DNA of 16,476 nt from Armatimonadota bacterium (GTDB lineage Bacteria; Armatimonadota; Zipacnadia; Zipacnadales; FEN-943), in NCBI GenBank assembly GCA_026419655.1, contig JANZZA010000230.1, positions 1-16,476 of the forward strand, given 5' to 3'. The notes below the pieces were generated by a model that worked only from the letters and a program-made list of their open reading frames with translations, ran no database searches and was not told the origin of the DNA. Each line of letters starts with the position of its first letter. Within the stretch, counting starts at the first letter, position 1. The position numbers and the translations under genes were made by a program. Shown piece by piece: positions 1-6,605 of the stretch.

Positions 1-1283
1 TGATCATCGCCCCTGGCCCAAAAGCAGGTGAGAAGGTCCTGTCGGGCTATGGGCGGGGCCTCGAAGGTGCGCGCGAGCGTCCACCAGCCAGCCCTGAAGT
101 GCGGCACCGAAAGCTTGAGGCAGTCTTCGCCGTTGGGGCCAGCCCCCGGGGCCACCGCAACCGCAGCCTCTCGTGCTCCCTCATGGCCCTCGCGCCAGCG
201 GGCTGTCTCTTTCACATTCCAGGTCACTACAGGTTGGGGCTGGACAGCCTCCCTTGTCAGCCCTTCGCGCACATAAGCATCCCAGTCGAGCCACCGGTCC
301 CCGCTCCGCCAGTAGAATTCGCTGAAGGCAGGCGCGGTGAGGCTGACGAGTATGCCGCCATCGCGCATCCAGTTCACAAGAGGCTGGACGGCCACGGCCG
401 GGAGGCGTCTAAGGTCAGCACACAAAAAGTCCAGGCCGGGATAGACGAAGGTGCCGGGGGTCAAGACGTCGGCGGTAGTAAGTTCCGCAACGGCGAAGCC
501 CGCTTCGGAGAGGCGCTGGCGGAATCTGGAAAGGTCTGGCGGGCGTTGGGCGCCCGGCATGTCTGTGCCGAGGTAAATGCCGACGCATCCACGCCGGGCA
601 GAGGGATAATCGCGCGCCGGCGCCTGGGCCCGTCGCGGCGCTGCAGTCACCCGCACGTCGCGTATCTCCGCGTCAAAGTTCTCGCACCGCAGCGCCGCCC
701 AGCCCTCCCGCACCGCGGGCTCGCCCGACAACAGGTATCCATGCCGGGCCAGCGGCTGCGTGTCCCCCTGCCGGTAGACTTCTCCAACCACGCTGCGGCG
801 CGTCAGAACAAGACGCAGGCGGTAAGTAACTTCGTATTCCCAGGCCGCGCCGCGGGCGCCCTCGATGGGTGCGAGCTGAGTTGCGCCGTATGACTGGGCC
901 TGATGCACACCCTGGTAGTCTTCCACCAGCTCTGTATAGTGGGCGCCATCAGGGCCCTCAACGAGGCCGAGGTTCCAGTAGCTGGTCAGGGTTGGCATCA
1001 GGACGAGACCCGCGGTAGCCCATCCGCCGGCAGCAGCTCGCTGCTTTACGACGATCGTTGCCTCTATGACGCCTTCCTCAAAGATGTACGGCTCGTCGGC
1101 CAGGTAAACGTGGTTTTGGCCCGGCGCAGCTATCCGGTAGACACCCTCGCCAATCTGCCACGGACCATCAATCACAGGCTCGGCGCCCGCCAAGGCCGAG
1201 AGCAGAGCCGCGGTCCCGATAAGCGCATAACGCAGGGCGGCCATTTTTGCGTCGTGCCGGCAGGTGGCCACAGCACGCCTCAC
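1..1283 (-). CDS. Secreted multidomain protein (sandwich domain, GATase-like domain, jelly-roll), 3' end off the window
   Basis: This is an open frame on the minus strand with no stop before the left edge; 427 residues are visible. I start it at GTG 1283 because AGGTGA (minus strand, 1291-1296) lies 7 nt upstream. ATG 1244 is in frame but has no Shine-Dalgarno. Numbered from the ATG, residues 5-21 are hydrophobic and end in an AGA|EP signal-peptidase-like site, so export is likely. Residues about 30-200 look like a beta-sandwich of the LamG/DUF1080 kind (SYWNLGLVEGPDG, then YTELVEDYQG). Residues 218-310 look like a class I glutamine-amidotransferase/ThuA-type fold (GCVGIYLGTD, then NWMRDGGILVSLTAP). 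Residues 340-414 resemble a carbohydrate-binding jelly-roll (WREGHEG, then KLSVPHFRAGWWTLARTF). It lies 7 bp behind the HD gene, so the two are probably one operon. No catalytic activity can be assigned; binding or processing of extracellular carbohydrate is inferred. Confidence 0.8.
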   Translation of the reverse strand, partial: MRRAVATCRHDAKMAALRYALIGTAALLSALAGAEPVIDGPWQIGEGVYRIAAPGQNHVYLADEPYIFEEGVIEATIVVKQRAAAGGWATAGLVLMPTLTSYWNLGLVEGPDGAHYTELVEDYQGVHQAQSYGATQLAPIEGARGAAWEYEVTYRLRLVLTRRSVVGEVYRQGDTQPLARHGYLLSGEPAVREGWAALRCENFDAEIRDVRVTAAPRRAQAPARDYPSARRGCVGIYLGTDMPGAQRPPDLSRFRQRLSEAGFAVAELTTADVLTPGTFVYPGLDFLCADLRRLPAVAVQPLVNWMRDGGILVSLTAPAFSEFYWRSGDRWLDWDAYVREGLTREAVQPQPVVTWNVKETARWREGHEGAREAAVAVAPGAGPNGEDCLKLSVPHFRAGWWTLARTFEAPPIARQDLLTCFWARGDD

Positions 1284-1290
1284 GTGCTAG

Positions 1291-1302
1291 TCACCTCTCC
1301 TC
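1291..1302 (-). promoter_or_regulatory. Ribosome binding site deciding the GTG start of the secreted protein
   Basis: The minus strand reads GAGGAGAGGTGA here. AGGTGA is 7 nt from GTG 1283 and overlaps the TGA stop of the HD gene at 1291-1293. This supports the GTG over ATG 1244 and suggests translational coupling of the two genes. Confidence 0.55.
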
Positions 1303-1887
1303 GCCACGAGAAATTTCGCGGCTGGGGCCGCTCGGGCCAGCCTCGGCCGCTTCTATGGCCTGCCGCATAGCGGCGGCAATTTCGGGATAATGCTCTTCGG
1401 CGAGACGGAGATAATGCTGTCTCGTTGCCGTGAGGAAACGCAGCCGTGTTTTTTCCGGGCGGGCCGCAACCCGCTCTAGGCCGTCGAGACGGTCGCATAG
1501 ACGCAGCAGGATGGCCTCTGACCCCGCGCGTACTGCCCGCTGAACGGGCGTCGCCTCATCGTCCTCCGGCCGGTTGGTAAGGGCGTCAACCAGGTGGGCG
1601 ACCTTGGCCCCGAATGCTCGCGATATCTCGTCTAGCGGAAAGTCCGTGTTCTCGACGGCATCATGCAACAGGGCCGCCGCAACTAACTCAGGCGACCGGC
1701 CGCCGTACTGCACTACCTTTCGCGTCACGCCAAGGACATGCTCAAAGATCGTAGAACCGTCCTTTCGGCGCTGGTCCTTGTGAAGCGCTTGGGCAAGTTC
1801 ATAGGCTTGCCGCACTAGCTCCAGGCTGTTTGGGTCGGCAGCCTGCTCCAAACGGCGTAAAATATCATCGAGTCCTTCAGCAGTCAC
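1291..1887 (-). CDS. HD-domain protein of the MESH1/SpoT hydrolase type
   Basis: The protein has 198 residues and starts at GTG 1887, with no good Shine-Dalgarno upstream. It is one HD domain resembling the (p)ppGpp hydrolase half of SpoT and the small MESH1 enzymes. Visible motifs: RRKDG then H50; LLHDAVENTDF with H75-D76; FGAKVAHLVDALT (residues 92-104); and LCDRLDGLERV with D132. The four family metal ligands (H, H, D, D) are present. Two positions differ from the usual pattern: ED is E79-N80, and the Asn usually found four residues after the last Asp is G136. The residues after about 180 look disordered. It is co-oriented with the secreted protein just downstream and divergent from the ROK gene. 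Likely role: hydrolysis of a phosphorylated nucleotide; (p)ppGpp is the family guess and the altered residues make it uncertain. Confidence 0.8.
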   Translation of the reverse strand: MTAEGLDDILRRLEQAADPNSLELVRQAYELAQALHKDQRRKDGSTIFEHVLGVTRKVVQYGGRSPELVAAALLHDAVENTDFPLDEISRAFGAKVAHLVDALTNRPEDDEATPVQRAVRAGSEAILLRLCDRLDGLERVAARPEKTRLRFLTATRQHYLRLAEEHYPEIAAAMRQAIEAAEAGPSGPSREISRGEER

Positions 1888-1947
1888 GGTTAATAAGATT
1901 CTGCCGGGGCCGCGCCGAACCTTCCGGGCGGCACTAGCAATGGCTCA

Positions 1948-1954
1948 GGGGGAG
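1948..1954 (+). promoter_or_regulatory. Ribosome binding site deciding the ROK start
   Basis: GGGGGAG lies 6 nt before ATG 1961. The upstream in-frame ATG at 1940 has no comparable site, so 1961 is preferred. Confidence 0.6.
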
Positions 1955-1960
1955 CGAGAT

Positions 1961-3340
1961 ATGTCGAAGACCGAGAGCAAGTTCATTGGCGTGGACGTCG
2001 GTGGAACGAAGATACTGGCTCTATTGGTGGACGATGACGGAGAAGTACTTGGGCGGAGCAAGCGGCCAACTCAGCAAGAAGGCCAGCCCCTGGCCGACCA
2101 GGTAGCCGCCGTGATAGACGACTTGCTGGCCGCCACGGGCACCGAGCCTGGCGAAATCGCGGGCATCGGGCTCGCAGTCCCTGGCGTGGTAAACAGCCAG
2201 ACCGGCGAGCTTGTCCATGCGCCGAACCTGGCCGTGGATGACCCGTGGATTGCGGAGCGCATCCGCGAGCGGTATGGGGTGCCCGTGGCCATAGGAAACG
2301 ACGTGAACCTCGGCACGCTGGCCGAAGCCTGGCATGGGGCAGGGCAGGGAGCGTCAAGCGTGGTTGGCATCTTTGTCGGCACGGGTATCGGCGGCGGAGT
2401 AGTCATAGACGGCCGCGTGCACGTAGGTGCGCATGATCAAGGTGGCGAAGTCGGCCACATGGTCATCGTCGTGGACGGCCCGCCCTGCGGTTGCGGCAAT
2501 CTCGGCTGCTGGGAAGCTCTCGCCAGCCGCACGGCCATCGAGCGCGAAGTCCGCAAAGCCGTAGATGCTGGCCGTCCTACGGTCCTGGCGGCTGCCGCAG
2601 AAGAAGAACACATCCGCAGCGGCCCCCTGGGCAAGGCCCTCAAGGCAGGCGACGAAGTTGCCGTCGAAGTGATGACTCGCGTCGCGCACTATCTGGCCCA
2701 GGGCCTGCTCACCATAAAGCACCTGATTGACCCCGAGGTCATCGTCCTCGGCGGCGGCGTCATGGAGGCCTGCGGAGATTTCCTCATGCCGCTAATCGAG
2801 GCAGAGGTGAGGGCCGACAAGCTCAGGGCCTCGCGCGAAGGGCCGCGCCTTGTGGCCTCGCAGTTGAGCGATGATGCCGTAGCTTTGGGCGCGGCGGTCC
2901 TCGCTCGCTCAGAGGTCGCAGAACTGGCCGCGGCTGCTGCCTGCGCATGCCCACCGGCAGGCGAGGAGCCGACCGCTGCCTATCCCCGCCTGGACTCGGT
3001 TAGCTTCGGCGTGGTAGTGGTCGAGGGCGAAGAGATCCCAAACGACATCTACATTCGCGCTGATGGAAAGCTGGGCAAGCGCAAGAAGAAAGCCGCGAGG
3101 AAAAAGTACGGAACCTCCCACGTGGTGGACGCCGAAGAGCTGCAGAAAGTGTGCAAGGGCCAGCCCAGGACAGTCATCATCGGGGCGGGCTTCCAGGGCA
3201 TGGTGCGGCTGACCGACGACGCCAAGGAGTTTCTAAACGGCCTCGGCGCCGATTGGCAAGTCCTGCGCACGCCGGAAGCCGTGGAGGCCTTCAACGCAGC
3301 GAGAGGACCAAAGGCCCTTCTCCTCCATGTGACCTGCTAG
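1961..3340 (+). CDS. ROK-family sugar kinase fused to a C-terminal Mth938/DUF498 domain
   Basis: The protein has 459 residues from ATG 1961. Residues 1-318 form a ROK kinase: phosphate-binding loop GVDVGGTK (10-17), catalytic Asp in GNDVN (112-116), FVGTGIGGGV (138-147), GGEVGH (161-166), zinc-binding CGCGNLGC (176-183) and a C-terminal IVLGGGV strand (261-267). ROK kinases phosphorylate glucose, mannose, N-acetylhexosamines or similar sugars with ATP; the substrate here cannot be named. An Ala/Cys-rich linker (about 319-345) joins a second domain at 346-459 that matches the Mth938/NDUFAF3-like fold: SFGVVVVEGEEIPNDIYIR, then SHVVDAEEL, VIIGAGFQGMVRL, RTPEAVEAFN and the family C-terminal LLLHVTC. 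Such domains are normally free-standing at about 120 residues. Frame is uninterrupted and the stop is TAG. The gene is divergent from the HD gene across about 73 bp and convergent with msrBA. Confidence 0.9.
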   Translation: MSKTESKFIGVDVGGTKILALLVDDDGEVLGRSKRPTQQEGQPLADQVAAVIDDLLAATGTEPGEIAGIGLAVPGVVNSQTGELVHAPNLAVDDPWIAERIRERYGVPVAIGNDVNLGTLAEAWHGAGQGASSVVGIFVGTGIGGGVVIDGRVHVGAHDQGGEVGHMVIVVDGPPCGCGNLGCWEALASRTAIEREVRKAVDAGRPTVLAAAAEEEHIRSGPLGKALKAGDEVAVEVMTRVAHYLAQGLLTIKHLIDPEVIVLGGGVMEACGDFLMPLIEAEVRADKLRASREGPRLVASQLSDDAVALGAAVLARSEVAELAAAAACACPPAGEEPTAAYPRLDSVSFGVVVVEGEEIPNDIYIRADGKLGKRKKKAARKKYGTSHVVDAEELQKVCKGQPRTVIIGAGFQGMVRLTDDAKEFLNGLGADWQVLRTPEAVEAFNAARGPKALLLHVTC

Positions 3341-3801
3341 CCCAAAGGCTCGGGGACAGGACAGCGCCAGGATTTTACGTGTGGCGGGAGTACTCTGGAC
3401 GTGTCCTGTTGGCCGGCAGAGGCATCGCGATGAACTGGTCACCTCTGGCCGGCTTCCCCCCCCGCAGGAAGGCGGCGTAGCCTTGGCCGTTGATACCGCC
3501 AGGCACGCCAAATTTCCGCGTGCCGGAAAACGGCGCGAGAGTTTTCGCATCCGGCCTGCTGTCGCGCCGAACTACGCAGGTCTCTCGAACTTAGGCCTTA
3601 CGAGACTGTTGCAGGTCGGTCTGCCAGCCTACCTGCAAGGTCCCAGCTAAAAGCGTGGATGCACAGCGCTGTATATTTTCTTTACTGCGGGGAACCAAAG
3701 GCTGACTTTTGGTGCGATTCCCTTATATCACCTGGTTGGACGCAGGGTATCTGGCCCGCGACTGTCCCCTGCCCTCTCTCGGCCCTTTCGTAACTGTGTG
3801 A
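3341..3801. other. Convergent intergenic region with inverted repeats, no gene
   Basis: This 461-bp gap separates the 3' ends of the ROK gene and msrBA. I find no credible coding frame; short frames here have no family-like features. Inverted repeats present: ACAGGACA 3356-3363 with TGTCCTGT 3402-3409, enclosing CGCCA/TGGCG; GGCACGC 3502-3508 with GCGTGCC 3518-3524; TTGCAGGT 3609-3616 with ACCTGCAA 3631-3638; and ACCAAA/TTTGGT at 3694-3713. GGGGACAG 3352-3359 and CTGTCCCC 3762-3769 also form an inverted pair near the two ends. None is followed by a clear T-run, so they are weak terminator candidates. Confidence 0.5.
3609..3638. terminator. Possible bidirectional hairpin terminator
   Basis: TTGCAGGT and ACCTGCAA pair perfectly over 8 bp. 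After one mismatch GG/CC extends the stem, leaving a loop of about 8 nt. It sits between two convergent genes, where termination is expected. No U-tract follows on either strand, so a Rho-independent role is not shown. Confidence 0.25.
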
Positions 3802-4860
3802 CTACCAGACCTTCCGGCGGACGTGGCAGTAAGGCTCGCCGCCTTTCCTTGCATAATAGTCCTGGTGATAGTCCTCGGCGGGCCAGAATGTCCCAGCCGG
3901 GCGCAACTGCGTCGCTACCTTCACGCCTCTGCCCTTGAGTTCGGCGATAACACGCTCTGCCACCTGTTTTTGCTCATCGTCCAGATAGAAAATGGCCGAC
4001 AGATACTGCTCGCCAATATCTGGCCCCTGGCCATTGGTCTGGGTCGGGTCGTGTATCTCGAAGAAGAGCTTCACCAGGTCTTCATATGAGACGCGGACAG
4101 GGTCGTAAAGAACCTCCACGGCCTCAAGGTGGCCGGTAGTCCCGGAGCAAACTTCTTTATACGTGGGGTTGGCCTTGTGGCCACCAGTGTATCCGACGGT
4201 AGTTTCCACCACGCCCGCGAAACGGCTAAACCAGTATTCGACGCCCCAGAAGCACCCCGCCGCAAAGATGGCCCGGCCATATTTGACCTGCTCGGCTGGG
4301 ATGAAAAGCAGGGAAATGGAGTTTACACAGTGACGCACATTCTTGGGGGTCAGACCCTCACCGAGAAAGACGTGGCCCAAATGGCCGCCGCAGTTGGCGC
4401 AGATGATTTCCGTGCGGACGCCGTCGGGGTCTGGGACACGCTTGACAGCCCCCGGTATCTCGTCGTCAAAGGCCGGCCAGCCGCAGTGCGACTGAAACTT
4501 GTCCTGCGAACGATACAGCATCGCGCCGCAGCGCCGGCACACGTACACGCCGGGCGCAAAATGGTCGTTGTACTCTCCACTAAAGGGCGGCTCGGTGCCC
4601 TTATGGACTATGACGGCCTCTTCTTCTGGCGTGAGCTGCCGCCAGGGCCTTGCCCTCACATCGCTGTCGCCGTGCGTGCCACTATCGCAGGTCACCGTTG
4701 CGTCGCCTCCGGAACTCATCGAGTCATTGCTAATCGTTCGCGCCAAAGCGCTGAGCCCAGCTATTATCGGGCAACCAGTTTCTTGAGCGCAGGGAGAATA
4801 GCGCAGTGCTAGTCCTAAACCGGCTAGGCCTAGCAGGGCGCCGACAATACGTAACGGCAT
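3802..4860 (-). CDS. msrBA: Bifunctional peptide methionine sulfoxide reductase, MsrB-MsrA fusion
   Basis: The protein has 352 residues from ATG 4860, with GGGGA about 7 nt upstream; the frame extends further upstream but lacks support there. It reduces both methionine sulfoxide epimers in oxidised proteins. The MsrB domain (about 75-187) has zinc-binding cysteines C108/C111 and C154/C157, SHCGWPAF (124-131) and catalytic C178 in RHCVNS. The MsrA domain (about 195-352) has catalytic C203 in AGCFWGVE, GYTGG (223-227), TGHLEAVEV (242-250), FFEIHDPTQTNGQGPDIGEQY (266-286) and a C-terminal PYC345H cysteine. Residues 5-19 are hydrophobic and are followed by a 50-residue Ser/Gly/Thr-rich linker, so the enzyme is probably exported or membrane-anchored. 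C24 (RYSPC) is a poor lipobox. The stop is TAG. The upstream gap to the UroD-like gene is 292 bp, so it is probably transcribed alone. Confidence 0.95.
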   Translation of the reverse strand: MPLRIVGALLGLAGLGLALRYSPCAQETGCPIIAGLSALARTISNDSMSSGGDATVTCDSGTHGDSDVRARPWRQLTPEEEAVIVHKGTEPPFSGEYNDHFAPGVYVCRRCGAMLYRSQDKFQSHCGWPAFDDEIPGAVKRVPDPDGVRTEIICANCGGHLGHVFLGEGLTPKNVRHCVNSISLLFIPAEQVKYGRAIFAAGCFWGVEYWFSRFAGVVETTVGYTGGHKANPTYKEVCSGTTGHLEAVEVLYDPVRVSYEDLVKLFFEIHDPTQTNGQGPDIGEQYLSAIFYLDDEQKQVAERVIAELKGRGVKVATQLRPAGTFWPAEDYHQDYYARKGGEPYCHVRRKVW

Positions 4861-5152
4861 AACATATCCCCGCGTCAAGAATTCCCCGGTCGCCACTGTC
4901 CTAAACGCTAGCCGGCAGTGGGCAACCGCCCCCGTCAAAAGACCGGGCCTTCCTGTTCAGATGGTTGCAAAGTCTTGTGCGTTGGAGCACCGCCCGGCAA
5001 CAGCACTCCGGGGTTCACGCGGCTGGTGCCAGCAGGGCTTCCTCGGTCGGAGATTGTTCCTTTCAGCGGCCCGTTGGTGCAGCGTGCTGGTTTTGTGTGC
5101 TTTACACACCGCTTGGCTTTGGCCGGCGAAAGGCAGGAAGGTCACCACATTC

Positions 5153-6244
5153 TTACGCAGGCTCGCGCCCGAGGCGCCGGCCGGTCTCCACAAAATAGCG
5201 CATGGTCTCGTAGTCAATCTGCGGCGGCTCGGAATGGTCTGAGTGCAGGATGTAGCCCCCGCCGCCCTTGACTACGGGCAGTACCTTTTCTTCAAGCTCG
5301 CGGTCAATGGCCGCCCGGTCGTTGCTTATAAGCACGCGCACGTCCACGCCGCCGAAAAAGGAGATGCGGTCGCCATAGCGCTGGAAAAGCGTGGGCAAAT
5401 GCATGCCGGCCTTGACTTCCATGGCCTGGAGGCAGTCCATACCGGCCTCGATAAGTCCAGGTACCAGAGGCTCCACGTAGCCGCAGGAATGAACAATGAC
5501 CTTGCAGCCCAGGGAGTGAGCAAAATCGAAGAGTCTCTTATGGCCCGGCTGGACTATCTCTTCGTACATGGCCGGCGACATGAAGGGTTTTCCCTTGAAG
5601 CCCATGTCCTCATAGAAAAACATCCCATCGGGTTTGCCTTCTTCCGCAAAAAGGACTTCCAGGTGATTGATGGTGAAGTTGGCGTAGGTCATGACCATAT
5701 CTTTGACCCAGTCGGGGTCGAGGGCCATGCCCATGAGCATATATTCGTGCCCGCAGACGGGATGCATCTGCTCGAAGGGTGCGACGCCGCCCCAGCAAAA
5801 ATAGCGCTGCTTCTCGGCGGCAAATTTGCGGGCGTTGCGGTAGTCCTCGAAGGGTATCCGGCGACGGTCAACGTCGAGCAGATGGGGCTTTATGTGCTCC
5901 TCCCAGCCCCGGCGGTCGCGGACGGTGAAGTCAACGTGTTCCGGGGTGCTGTCGTGGAGCTTGTGGCGGCGCAACTTGGCCCCGTTGCCGTCGAGCTGGA
6001 GGAGGGTTTCTTCAGTTTCTTCGATGGTGACAGGCTGGAAATCCAGGTCTGCGACGGAGTTTATCCAGCCGGCGGTGCGCAGGTCCTGGCCGAAATGCTC
6101 GGCGACGTCTTCGTCGGGGCCAAGGTGGCCCTCGCTTCGCCACCGCTCAACGGTCGCACCCCACGGCGACACCGCAACTGGCGTCAGGTCAACTGGCTTT
6201 CGCTCCAGCACCTTCATCATTCGCTCGACGCTCGTCATTGCCAT
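5153..6244 (-). CDS. Uroporphyrinogen decarboxylase-family protein, corrinoid methyltransferase-like
   Basis: The protein has 363 residues from ATG 6244, with GGGGGA 8 nt upstream; ATG 6238 is an in-frame alternative with worse spacing. It belongs to the UroD/MtaA-MtbA superfamily. Features seen: PDGMFFYEDMGFKGKPFMSPAMY (205-227), VIVHSCGYVEPLVPGLIEAG (249-268), FFGGVDVRVL (297-306) and GGGGYILHSDHSEPP (327-341). H252-x-C254-G matches the zinc ligands of methylcobamide:CoM methyltransferases. The third ligand, a Cys in those enzymes, would fall near HSDH (334-337), where no Cys is present. True heme-pathway UroD is unlikely because its N-terminal substrate-binding motifs are not evident and there are no heme genes nearby. 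Methyl transfer to or from a corrinoid is inferred, given the MttB-like gene in the same cluster. Upstream lies a 361-bp repeat-bearing gap, so it may have its own promoter. Confidence 0.85.
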   Translation of the reverse strand: MAMTSVERMMKVLERKPVDLTPVAVSPWGATVERWRSEGHLGPDEDVAEHFGQDLRTAGWINSVADLDFQPVTIEETEETLLQLDGNGAKLRRHKLHDSTPEHVDFTVRDRRGWEEHIKPHLLDVDRRRIPFEDYRNARKFAAEKQRYFCWGGVAPFEQMHPVCGHEYMLMGMALDPDWVKDMVMTYANFTINHLEVLFAEEGKPDGMFFYEDMGFKGKPFMSPAMYEEIVQPGHKRLFDFAHSLGCKVIVHSCGYVEPLVPGLIEAGMDCLQAMEVKAGMHLPTLFQRYGDRISFFGGVDVRVLISNDRAAIDRELEEKVLPVVKGGGGYILHSDHSEPPQIDYETMRYFVETGRRLGREPA

Positions 6245-6312
6245 CGGTAAAGTCCCCCTATTGGGCTTCCCATAGGGCCCGGCCACGTTTCGGCCGGTAC
6301 GCCGTGCAACAA

Positions 6313-6375
6313 CAAGGTTTCTGGGGGAAACCCTTTGAAAAGGGTTCTCCCCCAGCCCCCTTCCCAAACTTTTTA
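6313..6375 (-). repeat. Dispersed palindromic repeat, copy 1
   Basis: CTGGGGGAAACCCTTT (6321-6336) pairs with the arm at 6339-6355 with one bulged base, giving a 16-bp stem on a 2-nt loop. The flank CCCCCTTCCCAAACTTTTT (6356-6374) is the conserved tail, read here in minus orientation. It is nearly full length. Confidence 0.85.
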
Positions 6376-6386
6376 TACTGTGGGCA

Positions 6387-6495
6387 GGCCGGATTTTTCG
6401 GCACGCAGCCGCCGCTAGGGCTGCACACGGACAGGTGCGCAGTGACCCCACCAAGGGCGCTGCGCGAGTGCCTGGCCGTGCCGAAAAATCCGGCC
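6387..6495. repeat. 109-bp element bounded by a perfect 19-bp inverted repeat
   Basis: The arm at 6387-6405 (GGCCGGATTTTTCGGCACG) is the exact reverse complement of 6477-6495. Inside the 71-bp interior, GCAGCC 6405-6410 pairs with GGCTGC 6419-6424. A longer hairpin forms from 6437-6448 and 6455-6465 (GCGCAGTG, one bulged A, CCC against GGG then CGCTGCGC). The whole can fold as a three-way junction. It may be a MITE-like element or a structured RNA. No target-site duplication is obvious. Confidence 0.7.
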
Positions 6496-6527
6496 CGACC
6501 AGCAAATAAATCTCCCCAGCCGCCCGC

Positions 6528-6577
6528 CTCTCTCTTTGAAAAGGGTCTCCCTCACACTCCGCTTGCCAAACTTTTTC
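6528..6577 (-). repeat. Dispersed palindromic repeat, degenerate copy 2
   Basis: CTCTTTGAAAAGGGTCTCCC (6532-6551) and GCCAAACTTTTT (6564-6575) match copy 1 in order and orientation, but the outer GGGGG arm is lost. It ends about 28 bp from the stop of the MDR gene. Confidence 0.6.
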
Positions 6578-6605
6578 CTGCCCCCGCCACGACGCCCGCC
6601 ACCCA

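Larger units (their letters stand above)
6245..6605. other. Repeat-filled intergenic region between UroD-like and MDR genes
   Basis: This 361-bp gap contains two copies of the dispersed palindromic repeat (6313-6375 and 6528-6577, both minus orientation). Between them is a 109-bp element bounded by a perfect 19-bp inverted repeat. No gene is visible. The upstream promoter of the UroD-like gene, if any, must lie in or left of the first repeat. Confidence 0.7.

Noticed and set aside
99..893. 264-residue plus-strand open frame, and the neighbouring one at 903-1370
   Set aside because: Both are antisense to the secreted protein on the minus strand, which has a signal peptide, recognisable folds and an RBS; the plus-strand frames show no family features.
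3691..3730. tRNA-like T-loop (GGTGCGATTCC)
   Set aside because: No acceptor stem, anticodon arm or D-arm can be built around it.
5243..6250. 335-residue plus-strand open frame
   Set aside because: It is exactly antisense to the UroD-like gene, whose motifs (HSCG, YEDMGFKGKPF) are clear. It is a GC-rich shadow frame.
6245..6505. N-terminal extension of the UroD-like protein
   Set aside because: It translates repeat copy 1 and part of the 109-bp element; ATG 6244 has GGGGGA at good spacing.
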